This document shows positions 8,245-15,387 of a stretch of DNA of 27,052 bases, one piece after another. Each line of letters opens with the position of its first letter. Position 1 is the stretch's first letter. The position numbers and the translations under genes are program-made. The notes beneath the pieces are model-generated. The model did no database searches. It saw only the letters and a program-made list of their open reading frames with translations, and was not told where the DNA came from. The stretch is from Candidatus Kuenenia stuttgartensis (GTDB lineage Bacteria; Bacteroidota; Bacteroidia; Flavobacteriales_D; Crocinitomicaceae): the NCBI GenBank assembly GCA_943326025.2, contig CALPRR020000005.1, positions 1 through 27,052 on the forward strand. Direction: 5' to 3'.

Positions 8245-9496
8245 CGTGTTGTTTTATCAGTTTAATATACCAAGTTAATAAAATCATATAATATCCACTG
8301 AATAATATACTATATATCAATAAAGAAGAATAAATTGACAAGTTTGAAATGGCACCAAAATACAATCCAATTAATCCAAACAAATAACCTAAAGCACTCA
8401 ATAAAAATGCTTTTTTCTGCTTCTTAAATAAAATAGGTAAACCAGAAATAGGAGAAATAATGAACATGAAAAATAAAATTGGAATATTGCATCTCGCCAT
8501 TTCTCCAGCTAAACCATAATCAATGAATTTAGTTCCAAAAAACCAAGAAAACAATTGGGGAGCAAAGAAAAACAAAACCAAAAGAAAAGGTAATGCAAAA
8601 AACATAGTCGTTTTGACAGTTTGCTTTAAAAAAGGCATGACTAATTTCCCTTCATTTATTGCCTTACTCACTTCAACATAAAAAATCTGTGAAACAGAGC
8701 TTGTGATTAATACAATTGGTGCCTTTATGTATTTATTCATCTGTGCAAATAAACCTAAATTTTCATCTCCGTAAAAAGTTGAAATTACCCAAAAGATAAT
8801 TACTTGCGTTGCAAAAATATCAGTGAATGCATGCAGCGAATTAATCATCGGGAAATCTTTGTAATTCTTCAAAACATCTATTATAACATTTTTTGAAAAG
8901 CGATTTTTCTCCCATTTTATTTTTTCTTTGAAAAGAATATAAACTACTGGTATAAATTGAGACAATAACCAAGCAATCAATAAACCATGAATACCAAAGC
9001 CAATGTAACCTAAAAATAAAGCACCAAAATTATTTATAATAGATTGAATAATTTTAATCCTTGAAAGCACTTTGTATTCTTTATGCCTTAAAATCCAATT
9101 ATTTGTAACACCTAAAAATCCAAAACTCAGCACACAAATCGGAACATAAAACAAGTAATTCGGTAATTCTTTATCGTTGTAAAAATCACCAATAGAATTA
9201 GAAAAAACATAAATTAAACAGCTTAATAAACTTATTATCAATGTAAAAACTAGAGAAGTAAATAATATATCTTGCGCCTTATTTTTTTCTTTTGGTAAAG
9301 GAATTGCAAGTTCTAATCGACCACATGAAACTATACCGAATAAGGTTGATAAAGCCAATACATTTGAAAATACCCCAAATTCAGTAGGAAGATAGATACG
9401 TGTCAAAAAAGATGCAACAAGAAATGGTATCAATTGACTGATCGTGTTTCCTGTGAGCATCGTCACGAAATTCTTTATGAATTTTTTATCCGCCAT
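8228..9496 (-). CDS. Wzx-like oligosaccharide flippase (MOP superfamily)
   Basis: This 422-residue polytopic membrane protein has about 12 hydrophobic segments. The N-terminus (FVTMLTGNTISQLIPFLVAS, then LTRIYLPTEFGVFSN) matches the Polysacc_synt / Wzx pattern, in which the first helix is followed by an R.Y.P..FG.F motif. The ELAIPLPKEKNKAQDIL loop after the second or third segment is also common in Bacteroidota Wzx proteins. The family flips undecaprenyl-pyrophosphate-linked repeat units to the outer face of the inner membrane. Its presence with two ligase/polymerase-family proteins points to a Wzx/Wzy-type pathway and not an ABC-transporter pathway. The gene overlaps its upstream neighbour by 11 nt and its downstream neighbour by 17 nt. 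Confidence 0.92.
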   Translation of the reverse strand: MADKKFIKNFVTMLTGNTISQLIPFLVASFLTRIYLPTEFGVFSNVLALSTLFGIVSCGRLELAIPLPKEKNKAQDILFTSLVFTLIISLLSCLIYVFSNSIGDFYNDKELPNYLFYVPICVLSFGFLGVTNNWILRHKEYKVLSRIKIIQSIINNFGALFLGYIGFGIHGLLIAWLLSQFIPVVYILFKEKIKWEKNRFSKNVIIDVLKNYKDFPMINSLHAFTDIFATQVIIFWVISTFYGDENLGLFAQMNKYIKAPIVLITSSVSQIFYVEVSKAINEGKLVMPFLKQTVKTTMFFALPFLLVLFFFAPQLFSWFFGTKFIDYGLAGEMARCNIPILFFMFIISPISGLPILFKKQKKAFLLSALGYLFGLIGLYFGAISNLSIYSSLLIYSILFSGYYMILLTWYIKLIKQHDVSIN

Positions 9497-10886
9497 TTTC
9501 TTCCGTTTTTATATTATGAATATAAATAATCCATAAAGACATAAATAGCCAATTAATTGGATGATAGATAAATGCTGAAGGTAGAAAAGAAGCTAACATG
9601 AACAGGGCAATAGTAACGATTAGCCATTTATTTAATTTCCTGTTAGATTTAAAAAGTTTAAAAACTATAAATCCTAAATAGAAAAAGAAAATCCAACCTA
9701 AAATCCCATAATTTGAAATAACTTCAATTAAATAATTGTGAGGACTACTATTAGTGCCAATATCATTCGGAACTTTTTTATTGGCATTTAAAACCTGAAA
9801 TTGTCCAGGACCAACTCCTAGTATAGGATATTTTTTAATCAAATAAATACCATTATTTAATAATTTCTTTCGAATATCAGATGAATTAAATCCTGGATTC
9901 TTATTTTTCCTTTTAATTTCTTTATCTAATATTCGTTTATCCTCATCAGATAATGTTTTCATTGCATCTACTAACTTATATTTTCCTTTTACTTTTTGGA
10001 TAATACTTGTTTCATAGAAATAACTATTTATATCCGTTCTGTCTTTTCCTTTAAAAATTGGATTTAGATAAATCAAGATAATAATTAATACTCCAAAAAT
10101 TCCTACAAAGTATTTCATACTAGAAACAGTTTCTATACTTTTTTTGAATCCTGAATTTAGTAATACAAAAAACATCAATAAGATTAAGATGAATTCACTA
10201 ATTCTAGCTGAACAATAAATTGACAAAATAAATAACACAAACGCTGAAGCTAGAATCAACCAACTATTTTCAAAACGTTTTTGATCAACAAAAAGTAGAA
10301 TAAAGTAAACTCCAAGACAATTTAAAATGTAATCATTTGGATTATCAAAAATAAAAACCGGTGTATAATCCGTAATTGAAATTGGCAGCTTTGAAATCTT
10401 ATCTGTAAATGATCCAACAAAATGATATCCTGTTATTATTTCTATAAATCCAAAGAGAATTAAGACGATAAACCAAATCCATAAAACCGAACTGATTGAT
10501 CGTTTGAAATATGATTTATTTTTAAAAAAACAATAAGAAACAGATAAGATTAAGAACGAAAACAAATGAAAAATCCAGCTTCTAAATTCAAAAATACTGT
10601 AATCATTCTTACCATTCATCAACATCCATACTACTGAATAGAGAACGAATAAAAGAATAATATAAGAATGTAATTTAAACGATTTATTCAATGAAAAAAA
10701 GGTAGAAATAATCAAGGGAACAAATAATAATCCGATAATTAAATTGGGATAAATGGTCAAAAAACCAATTGAAACAGCTCCGATTTTAGAACCAAAAAAG
10801 AAGGTGATTAACCATGTAGATAAAAGTAAAAACAGATTTTTATCAGAATAAAACTTCTCTATTTTTTCTTTAAAGATCTGAATCAT
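9486..10886 (-). CDS. O-antigen ligase/polymerase family membrane protein, first gene of the polysaccharide cluster
   Basis: This polytopic membrane protein is 466 residues from the ATG at 10886. The frame stays open to a TTG at 10925, which would add 13 residues (479 total). I prefer the ATG because the added segment is not membrane-like and AAAGGG lies about 6 nt upstream of the ATG. About ten hydrophobic segments flank a large loop containing SSDIRKKL, YPILGVGPGQF and SPHNYLIEVISNYGILGW. The last is the Wzy_C signature, with the conserved histidine at 383. The family acts on undecaprenyl-linked glycan at the periplasmic face, as ligase or polymerase. It overlaps the flippase gene by 11 nt and begins 72 nt after the rny stop, with no terminator visible between them. 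Sequence does not decide between Wzy and WaaL. Confidence 0.85.
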   Translation of the reverse strand: MIQIFKEKIEKFYSDKNLFLLLSTWLITFFFGSKIGAVSIGFLTIYPNLIIGLLFVPLIISTFFSLNKSFKLHSYIILLFVLYSVVWMLMNGKNDYSIFEFRSWIFHLFSFLILSVSYCFFKNKSYFKRSISSVLWIWFIVLILFGFIEIITGYHFVGSFTDKISKLPISITDYTPVFIFDNPNDYILNCLGVYFILLFVDQKRFENSWLILASAFVLFILSIYCSARISEFILILLMFFVLLNSGFKKSIETVSSMKYFVGIFGVLIIILIYLNPIFKGKDRTDINSYFYETSIIQKVKGKYKLVDAMKTLSDEDKRILDKEIKRKNKNPGFNSSDIRKKLLNNGIYLIKKYPILGVGPGQFQVLNANKKVPNDIGTNSSPHNYLIEVISNYGILGWIFFFYLGFIVFKLFKSNRKLNKWLIVTIALFMLASFLPSAFIYHPINWLFMSLWIIYIHNIKTEENGG

Positions 10887-10958
10887 TTTAAACCCTTTAC
10901 AAACAACAAAGCCACCATTTCTCAATGATAGCTTTGCATATAAATACTTATTTAAATT

Positions 10959-12494
10959 CTATTTTGCATAATTGATTGATCGTTTCTCACGAATCAAAGT
11001 AACCTTCACCTGACCTGGATAAGTCATTTCAGTTTGAATACGTTGAGAAATTGTAAATGATAATTCATCAGCTTTTAAATCTGTGATTTTATCACTTTCA
11101 ACCATTATTCTTAATTCTCTACCAGCTTGAATAGCAAATGCACTTGAAACACCTTCATAAGACAAAGCTAACGCTTCTAAATCTTTTAAACGTTTAATGT
11201 ACGCTTCAACTACCTCACGACGTGCCCCTGGACGTGCTCCTGAAATCGCATCACAAACTTGAACAATTGGAGAAATCAGTGTAGTCATTTCAATCTCATC
11301 GTGGTGAGCTCCAATAGCATTACAGATTTCTGGTTTCTCACCATATTTCTCAGCCATTTTCATCCCTAAGATAGCATGTGGTAATTCTGGATCTTCATCT
11401 GGAACTTTACCTATATCGTGAAGCAAACCTGCTCTTTTAGCTAATTTTACATTTAACCCTAACTCGGCTGCCATGATAGCACATAAGTTAGCTACTTCTC
11501 TAGAGTGTTGTAATAAGTTTTGTCCATAAGAAGAACGGTATTTCATTCTACCTACCATTCTAGTCAATTCAGGATGCAAACCATGAATACCTAAATCGAT
11601 ACATGTTCTACGTCCTGTTTCAGCTATCTCTTCATCTAATTGACGTTTTGTTTTTGCAACAATTTCTTCAATTCTTGCTGGGTGAATACGTCCATCAGAA
11701 ACTAATTGATGTAATGCCAAACGAGCCAATTCTCTTCTTACAGGATCAAAACAAGATAACATAATCGCTTCTGGAGTATCATCTACAATAATCTCAACAC
11801 CTGTAGCAGCTTCTAAAGCACGAATGTTACGACCTTCACGACCAATAATTCTACCTTTTACTTCATCTGATTCGATATTGAATACAGAAACTGCATTTTC
11901 AACAGCTTGCTCTGTCGCAACTCTTTGTATAGCTTGAACAACAATTTTCTTAGCTTCTAAATTTGCATTTAATTTTGCTTCTTCAGTAATCTCTTTGATG
12001 TGAATCATTGCGTTTGTTCTCGCTTCATCTTTTAAAGCTTCCATCAAATGATTCTTCGCTTCTTCTTCAGACATACCACTGATTTTAGATAATTCTAAAA
12101 CCCTTTTTTGTTGCATTTTTTCTAATTCATGCCCTTTAATATCTAAAGCTTGAATTTTACCTTCTAAATCTGCTTGAATTTTCTCTGTCTCTTTTTCTTT
12201 TTTAGCGAATTCTTCGATTTTCTGTGACAAAGTTTTCTCTTTACTTTTGATTTTATCCTCTAATGATTGAGCTCTTCTCTCTTTTTCTTTGATTGACTCT
12301 TCATGCTCCTCTTTCAATTTGAAAAATTTCTCTTTTGCTTGAAGCATTTTGTCTTTCTTAATTGTCTCTCCTTCTAATTCAGCCTCACGAACAATTTGTT
12401 CTTTTTTCTTTTTCAATAATACGTTTTGAATCACAAAAGCGGTTACACCACCTCCAATTAATCCAATCAATAATCCTATTACAATTTCCTCCAT
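10959..12494 (-). CDS. rny: Ribonuclease Y
   Basis: This 511-residue protein has the full RNase Y layout. An N-terminal membrane anchor (about residues 4-27) is followed by a long charged coiled coil (about 30-135). A KH domain (about 200-265) carries GRIIGREGRN, and an HD domain includes His330 in QHSREV and the His359-Asp360 pair in LLHDIGKV. The enzyme is a membrane-attached endoribonuclease that starts mRNA decay, first defined in Bacillus subtilis, and all expected HD metal ligands that I can see are present. Length matches the family (about 510-520). It follows zapA at 84 nt, with a hairpin plus U-tract in that gap, and is followed at 72 nt by the polysaccharide cluster. Placement beside zapA is familiar in Bacteroidota. 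Confidence 0.98.
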   Translation of the reverse strand: MEEIVIGLLIGLIGGGVTAFVIQNVLLKKKKEQIVREAELEGETIKKDKMLQAKEKFFKLKEEHEESIKEKERRAQSLEDKIKSKEKTLSQKIEEFAKKEKETEKIQADLEGKIQALDIKGHELEKMQQKRVLELSKISGMSEEEAKNHLMEALKDEARTNAMIHIKEITEEAKLNANLEAKKIVVQAIQRVATEQAVENAVSVFNIESDEVKGRIIGREGRNIRALEAATGVEIIVDDTPEAIMLSCFDPVRRELARLALHQLVSDGRIHPARIEEIVAKTKRQLDEEIAETGRRTCIDLGIHGLHPELTRMVGRMKYRSSYGQNLLQHSREVANLCAIMAAELGLNVKLAKRAGLLHDIGKVPDEDPELPHAILGMKMAEKYGEKPEICNAIGAHHDEIEMTTLISPIVQVCDAISGARPGARREVVEAYIKRLKDLEALALSYEGVSSAFAIQAGRELRIMVESDKITDLKADELSFTISQRIQTEMTYPGQVKVTLIREKRSINYAK

Positions 12495-12514
12495 TTTCAG
12501 TAATTAATTTGTAT

Positions 12515-12559
12515 AAAAAAACCCACCCTGCAAATCGAAATGACTTGAAGAAGTGGGGG
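12515..12559 (-). terminator. Hairpin plus U-tract between zapA and rny
   Basis: Read on the minus strand, CCCAC (12557-12553) pairs with GTGGG (12526-12522) and is followed directly by seven U residues (12521-12515). Inside it, CAAGTC and GATTTG (one G-U pair) form a second short stem around ATTTC, with an asymmetric internal loop between the stems. It starts 20 nt after the zapA stop and ends 20 nt before the rny ATG. Intrinsic terminator or attenuator is the simplest reading; the interrupted stem suggests it may be leaky. Confidence 0.6.
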
Positions 12560-12578
12560 AATATATATTTAATTTATA

Positions 12579-12875
12579 CTATTTTAAACTATCTAACTCT
12601 TTTTTTAAATTCTCAAGTTCAGTTTCTATAGAAGAATAATCAGCTGGTTGTACAACTTTTTCAACTTGAGTATTTACACTTTGTTTAGATGCTAACTGCA
12701 AAGCAGTCATAGCTAATAAATCTTGCATATCTTTAACTGCATAATTATCCTGAAGCATTTTGATTGCTTTATTAATATCATCAGCTGATTTCAAAACTTT
12801 AGCCTCTTCACCTTCATTTACGGTTAGAGGATATGTTCTTCCAGCAACGACAACTTTTAAGGATAATTTTCCCAT
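12579..12875 (-). CDS. zapA: Cell division protein ZapA
   Basis: This 98-residue protein has an N-terminal globular part beginning LSLKVVVAGRTYPLTV and NEGEEAKVLKSADDINKAI. A helix with DMQDLLAMTALQLAS (about 49-63) follows, and the C-terminal coiled coil ends in ETELENLKKELDSLK. This is the ZapA pattern: a small dimer or tetramer that binds FtsZ and bundles its filaments at mid-cell. The length fits the family (about 90-110). It lies 2 nt after a coiled-coil gene whose product may act with it, and both appear to be read from the promoter candidate at 13207-13236. A terminator-like hairpin follows before rny. Confidence 0.92.
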   Translation of the reverse strand: MGKLSLKVVVAGRTYPLTVNEGEEAKVLKSADDINKAIKMLQDNYAVKDMQDLLAMTALQLASKQSVNTQVEKVVQPADYSSIETELENLKKELDSLK

Positions 12876-12877
12876 TG

Positions 12878-13189
12878 TTATTTTTTTAACTGAGTAATAC
12901 AGTATTCTATTTCCCTCACCAATTCATCAATTTCAGCATTTCTGTTACCATCGGCATCATTGTGCACTTCGACTCCTTGTTTAATTGTCGCTTCTAATTC
13001 CGTTACCAATTTCAAATTTGTTTGTGTAAACTCTTCATTTCTTTCTTTTAAATGAGAATTTTCAATTGAAATTGCATCCAACTCAGCCTTTAATTCTAAA
13101 TTTTTAGAACGCTCAAATTCTAATTGAAAATGCAATTCTTTGCACTTCAATTTAATTTCTTCTAATATGAGCTGAATCTTCTCGGTCAT
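12878..13189 (-). CDS. Small coiled-coil protein upstream of zapA, function unknown
   Basis: This 103-residue protein is almost wholly helical and charged. Heptad-like stretches run from about residue 4 to 70 (IQLILEEIKLKCKELHFQLE, then NSHLKERNEEFTQTNLKLVT), followed by an acidic, less ordered segment (VHNDADGNRNAEIDEL) and a conserved-looking C-terminus EIDELVREIEYCITQLKK. There is no signal peptide, membrane segment or catalytic motif. It is the first gene after a good promoter candidate and lies 2 nt from zapA, so the two are almost certainly co-translated. By analogy with proteobacterial ZapB, a coiled-coil partner of ZapA, it may be a divisome factor, but I see no sequence similarity that proves this. 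Confidence 0.82.
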   Translation of the reverse strand: MTEKIQLILEEIKLKCKELHFQLEFERSKNLELKAELDAISIENSHLKERNEEFTQTNLKLVTELEATIKQGVEVHNDADGNRNAEIDELVREIEYCITQLKK

Positions 13190-13206
13190 TTCATTCGACT
13201 TTACTA

Positions 13207-13236
13207 CAAAAATAGTATTGTCAATTGTATTATCAA
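13207..13236 (-). promoter_or_regulatory. Bacteroidota-type promoter for the coiled-coil/zapA genes
   Basis: On the minus strand TTG (13236-13234) is followed after 19 nt by TATTTTTG (13214-13207). This matches the Bacteroidota primary sigma-factor pattern of TTG, 19-21 nt, TAnnTTTG. Transcription would start about 13200, roughly 10 nt before the ATG at 13189, giving a short leader. The spacing and position are what one expects for the housekeeping sigma factor of this phylum. Confidence 0.65.
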
Positions 13237-13278
13237 CATTTTTATTGAAATCTTTTACATATTTTTTTCAAAAAGCAG

Positions 13279-13286
13279 TAAATTTG
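13279..13286 (+). promoter_or_regulatory. Possible -7 box for the M23 peptidase gene
   Basis: TAAATTTG fits the TAnnTTTG box, and it lies 7 nt before the ATG at 13294, so the transcript would be nearly leaderless. There is no clear TTG at the expected 19-21 nt upstream, only an A/T-rich run. The rest of the 13190-13293 divergent gap holds the minus-strand promoter and nothing else I can identify. Confidence 0.4.
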
Positions 13287-13293
13287 GGGTATT

Positions 13294-14970
13294 ATGAAAA
13301 TTATTCTGTTTTTACTCTTCATTCTTCTCGCACCCTTTTCATTTTGTCAAATTGATTCGAATTCTTTCTATCATTCTCCTTTAGACATTCCTCTGAAATT
13401 AAGTGCGAATTTTGGAGAATTACGTCCTAATCATTTTCATATGGGAATCGATTACAGAACAAATGGAGTTGAGGGAATTAAAATATTTGCAATTGAAGAT
13501 GGATATATCGCTCGTGTAAAAGTATCTCCTTTTGGATATGGAAAAGTCGTGTATATTAATCATCCTAATGGTATTACAAGTGTCTATGCACATTGTAGTA
13601 GCTTTTTAGGTAAACTAGATTCAATAGTTAAACAAAAACAAATAGAACAGCAAAATTTTGAAATTGAATTTTTGCCAGATTCTAATCTTATTCCTGTAAA
13701 ACGAGGTGAATCTTTTGCATTAAGTGGAAATACTGGAAATTCAAGTGGTCCTCATTTACATTTTGAGCTACGTGACACTAAAACTGAAATTGCTTTAAAT
13801 CCTCTAATAAACGGATTTGAAGTTTTTGACACTTTGGCCCCTACGATTAAAGGACTTAAAATATATGCATTAACGAAGGAAAGCTATCGATGGCCAAATA
13901 AATCGAAATTAATAAATGTAACTAGAACAAAGAATAAATTTCAAATCCCTAATTCACTGGTTACTATATCTTCAGATTATTGTTCTGAAGGAGGAATTGG
14001 TTTTGCGATCGAAGCAAATGATCATATCAATGGCTATACGCATGATTTTAGTTACTTTGGATCAAAGCTAATCGTTAATAATGATACTGTCTTCATTCAA
14101 GAAAATGATGAAATTACATTTGATGCTTCAAAAGCAATTAACACGCATGAAGATATTGAAGAGAATAAAAAAAGTAAACGAAAATTTCAAAAATCATTTA
14201 AAACAGAACAGAATCCTCTAGAAATATACACATTAGATAAAAATGGAATAGTTAAAATAAAACCTAATGATTCCTTAAATGTCAAATATCAAGTATATGA
14301 TACACATAACAATACAAGTGAAATTGATTTTAAATTAAAAGTGCAAAATGGCCAAATCAATCAAAAGCTATTTAACATAACAAATCATCTTTCACCTGCT
14401 TCAGAATATAATTTTGAAGATACATCTTCATTCATTAGAGTTAAAGAAGGATGTGTTTATGAGCCAATTCCTCTTAATTTTCAAAATAAAAAAGGAATTT
14501 CAATTGGTAATGCTTCAAATCCAATTCATACTCCGATAGAAGTTAAATTAAGATTGAAAAATGCTGAATTACCTATTCAAAAATACATTATTAAAAATAC
14601 AAGTTTAAACAAAGCTTTGGATACAAAATATAATGAAGGATGGTTAACTGCTGAATCAAAAAATTTAGGAACTTTTGTTATTGATTTTGATACAATCGCA
14701 CCTTCTTTATTTCCGTTAAATTTCAATATGAATGATACATTGCTAAAAAAATCAACGATAACCTGGAAAGTTAATGAAGAAAAAACTAGTCTAAAAGATT
14801 ATGATTTATTTATTGATAACCAATGGCAATTATTAGAATACGAATCAAAAGGTAGTTATCTATTTTATAGAAGACAAAGTGATTTCGTCGGTAAGCATTT
14901 ACTAAAGATCATTGTGGTCGACTCATGCGGTAATAGTAGAATCTGGGAGAAAGAAATTACATTTGAATAA
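13294..14970 (+). CDS. Secreted M23 family metallopeptidase (LytM-type)
   Basis: This 558-residue protein starts with a signal peptide (MKIILFLLFILLAPFSFC, cleavage probably before or near Gln19). The N-terminal M23 domain (about 30-175) carries HMGIDYR with His49 and Asp53, SVYAH with His100, and GPHLHFELRD with His154 and His156. The HxxxD and HxH zinc and catalytic residues are therefore complete, so it is probably an active peptidoglycan endopeptidase and not a degenerate EnvC/NlpD-like activator. The remaining 380 residues form a long beta-rich region without a motif I recognise; it includes repeated DT(L/I)AP-type turns and short Lys/Glu-rich stretches. It is the only plus-strand gene in the window and is divergent from the division genes. 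A role in cell-wall remodelling is likely; a direct link with ZapA is only suggested by position. Confidence 0.92.
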   Translation: MKIILFLLFILLAPFSFCQIDSNSFYHSPLDIPLKLSANFGELRPNHFHMGIDYRTNGVEGIKIFAIEDGYIARVKVSPFGYGKVVYINHPNGITSVYAHCSSFLGKLDSIVKQKQIEQQNFEIEFLPDSNLIPVKRGESFALSGNTGNSSGPHLHFELRDTKTEIALNPLINGFEVFDTLAPTIKGLKIYALTKESYRWPNKSKLINVTRTKNKFQIPNSLVTISSDYCSEGGIGFAIEANDHINGYTHDFSYFGSKLIVNNDTVFIQENDEITFDASKAINTHEDIEENKKSKRKFQKSFKTEQNPLEIYTLDKNGIVKIKPNDSLNVKYQVYDTHNNTSEIDFKLKVQNGQINQKLFNITNHLSPASEYNFEDTSSFIRVKEGCVYEPIPLNFQNKKGISIGNASNPIHTPIEVKLRLKNAELPIQKYIIKNTSLNKALDTKYNEGWLTAESKNLGTFVIDFDTIAPSLFPLNFNMNDTLLKKSTITWKVNEEKTSLKDYDLFIDNQWQLLEYESKGSYLFYRRQSDFVGKHLLKIIVVDSCGNSRIWEKEITFE

Positions 14971-14976
14971 AAATTA

Positions 14977-15010
14977 TTTAGTGCTTAATTAACATAAATC
15001 AAGCACTAAA
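14977..15010. terminator. Bidirectional terminator between convergent genes
   Basis: TTTAGTGCTT (14977-14986) and AAGCACTAAA (15001-15010) form a perfect 10-bp stem with a 14-nt loop. On the plus strand it is followed by CATTTATTTT and on the minus strand by TAATTTTTATT, so both directions have a U-rich tail. It lies 6 nt after the M23 stop and 8 nt after the DUF3467 stop and fits a shared terminator. Confidence 0.75.
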
Positions 15011-15018
15011 CATTTATT

Positions 15019-15327
15019 TTAAGCTTGTGTAGTTGGTGCACCGAAATTCATTGGAGGAATCCCTGAATTATCGAAGTCTTCAATAACTCCGAATGTTTGC
15101 TCATATTTTTGTACATTTTCGATCATCGCTTTCATGAAACGTTTTGCGTTCTGAGGAGTCATAATTACTCTTGAACGAACTTTTCCTTTCGGCATTCCTG
15201 GCATAATTTGAATGAAATCACTTACAATTTCTGTAGGTGAATGAGTGATGATTGCTAAATTTGAATAAACTCCTAAAGCAATATCTTCAGTTAATTCAAT
15301 ATTCATTTGATTTTCGTTTTCTTCCAT
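15019..15327 (-). CDS. DUF3467 domain protein
   Basis: This 102-residue soluble protein contains IELTEDIALGVYSNLAIITH, then SPTEIVSDFIQIMPGMPKGK and VRSRVIMTPQNAKRFMKAMI, the DUF3467 pattern. There is no signal peptide, membrane segment or recognisable catalytic motif. The function of the family is unknown. The gene follows rpoC in the same direction; the rpoC terminator hairpin ends only 12 nt before its ATG, leaving no room for a promoter after the hairpin. It must therefore be read by read-through or from a promoter inside the rpoC end. The rpoC/DUF3467 pairing is familiar in Bacteroidota and hints at a role near transcription, but nothing in the sequence states it. Confidence 0.9.
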   Translation of the reverse strand: MEENENQMNIELTEDIALGVYSNLAIITHSPTEIVSDFIQIMPGMPKGKVRSRVIMTPQNAKRFMKAMIENVQKYEQTFGVIEDFDNSGIPPMNFGAPTTQA

Positions 15328-15339
15328 AATATTAGATTT

Positions 15340-15369
15340 AAAAAAAGGGGCTACTAAGTAGCCCCTTTT
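15340..15369 (-). terminator. rpoC terminator or attenuator
   Basis: AAAAGGGGCTAC (15343-15354) pairs perfectly with GTAGCCCCTTTT (15358-15369) around a 3-nt loop, a 12-bp stem. On the minus strand the stem is followed by an unbroken run of seven U (15346-15340). It begins 18 nt after the rpoC stop and ends 12 nt before the DUF3467 ATG. This is the strongest intrinsic terminator in the window. Confidence 0.88.
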
Positions 15370-15387
15370 GAATTATTTAATTTTAAA

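Noticed and set aside
10887..10925. Upstream TTG start for the first polysaccharide gene
   Set aside because: The 13 extra residues are not membrane-like, and the ATG at 10886 has an A/G-rich stretch in front.
10929..10936. TAGCTTTG, a TAnnTTTG-like box on the plus strand in the rny/polysaccharide gap
   Set aside because: No plus-strand gene follows it and there is no TTG at the right distance, so it is probably chance.
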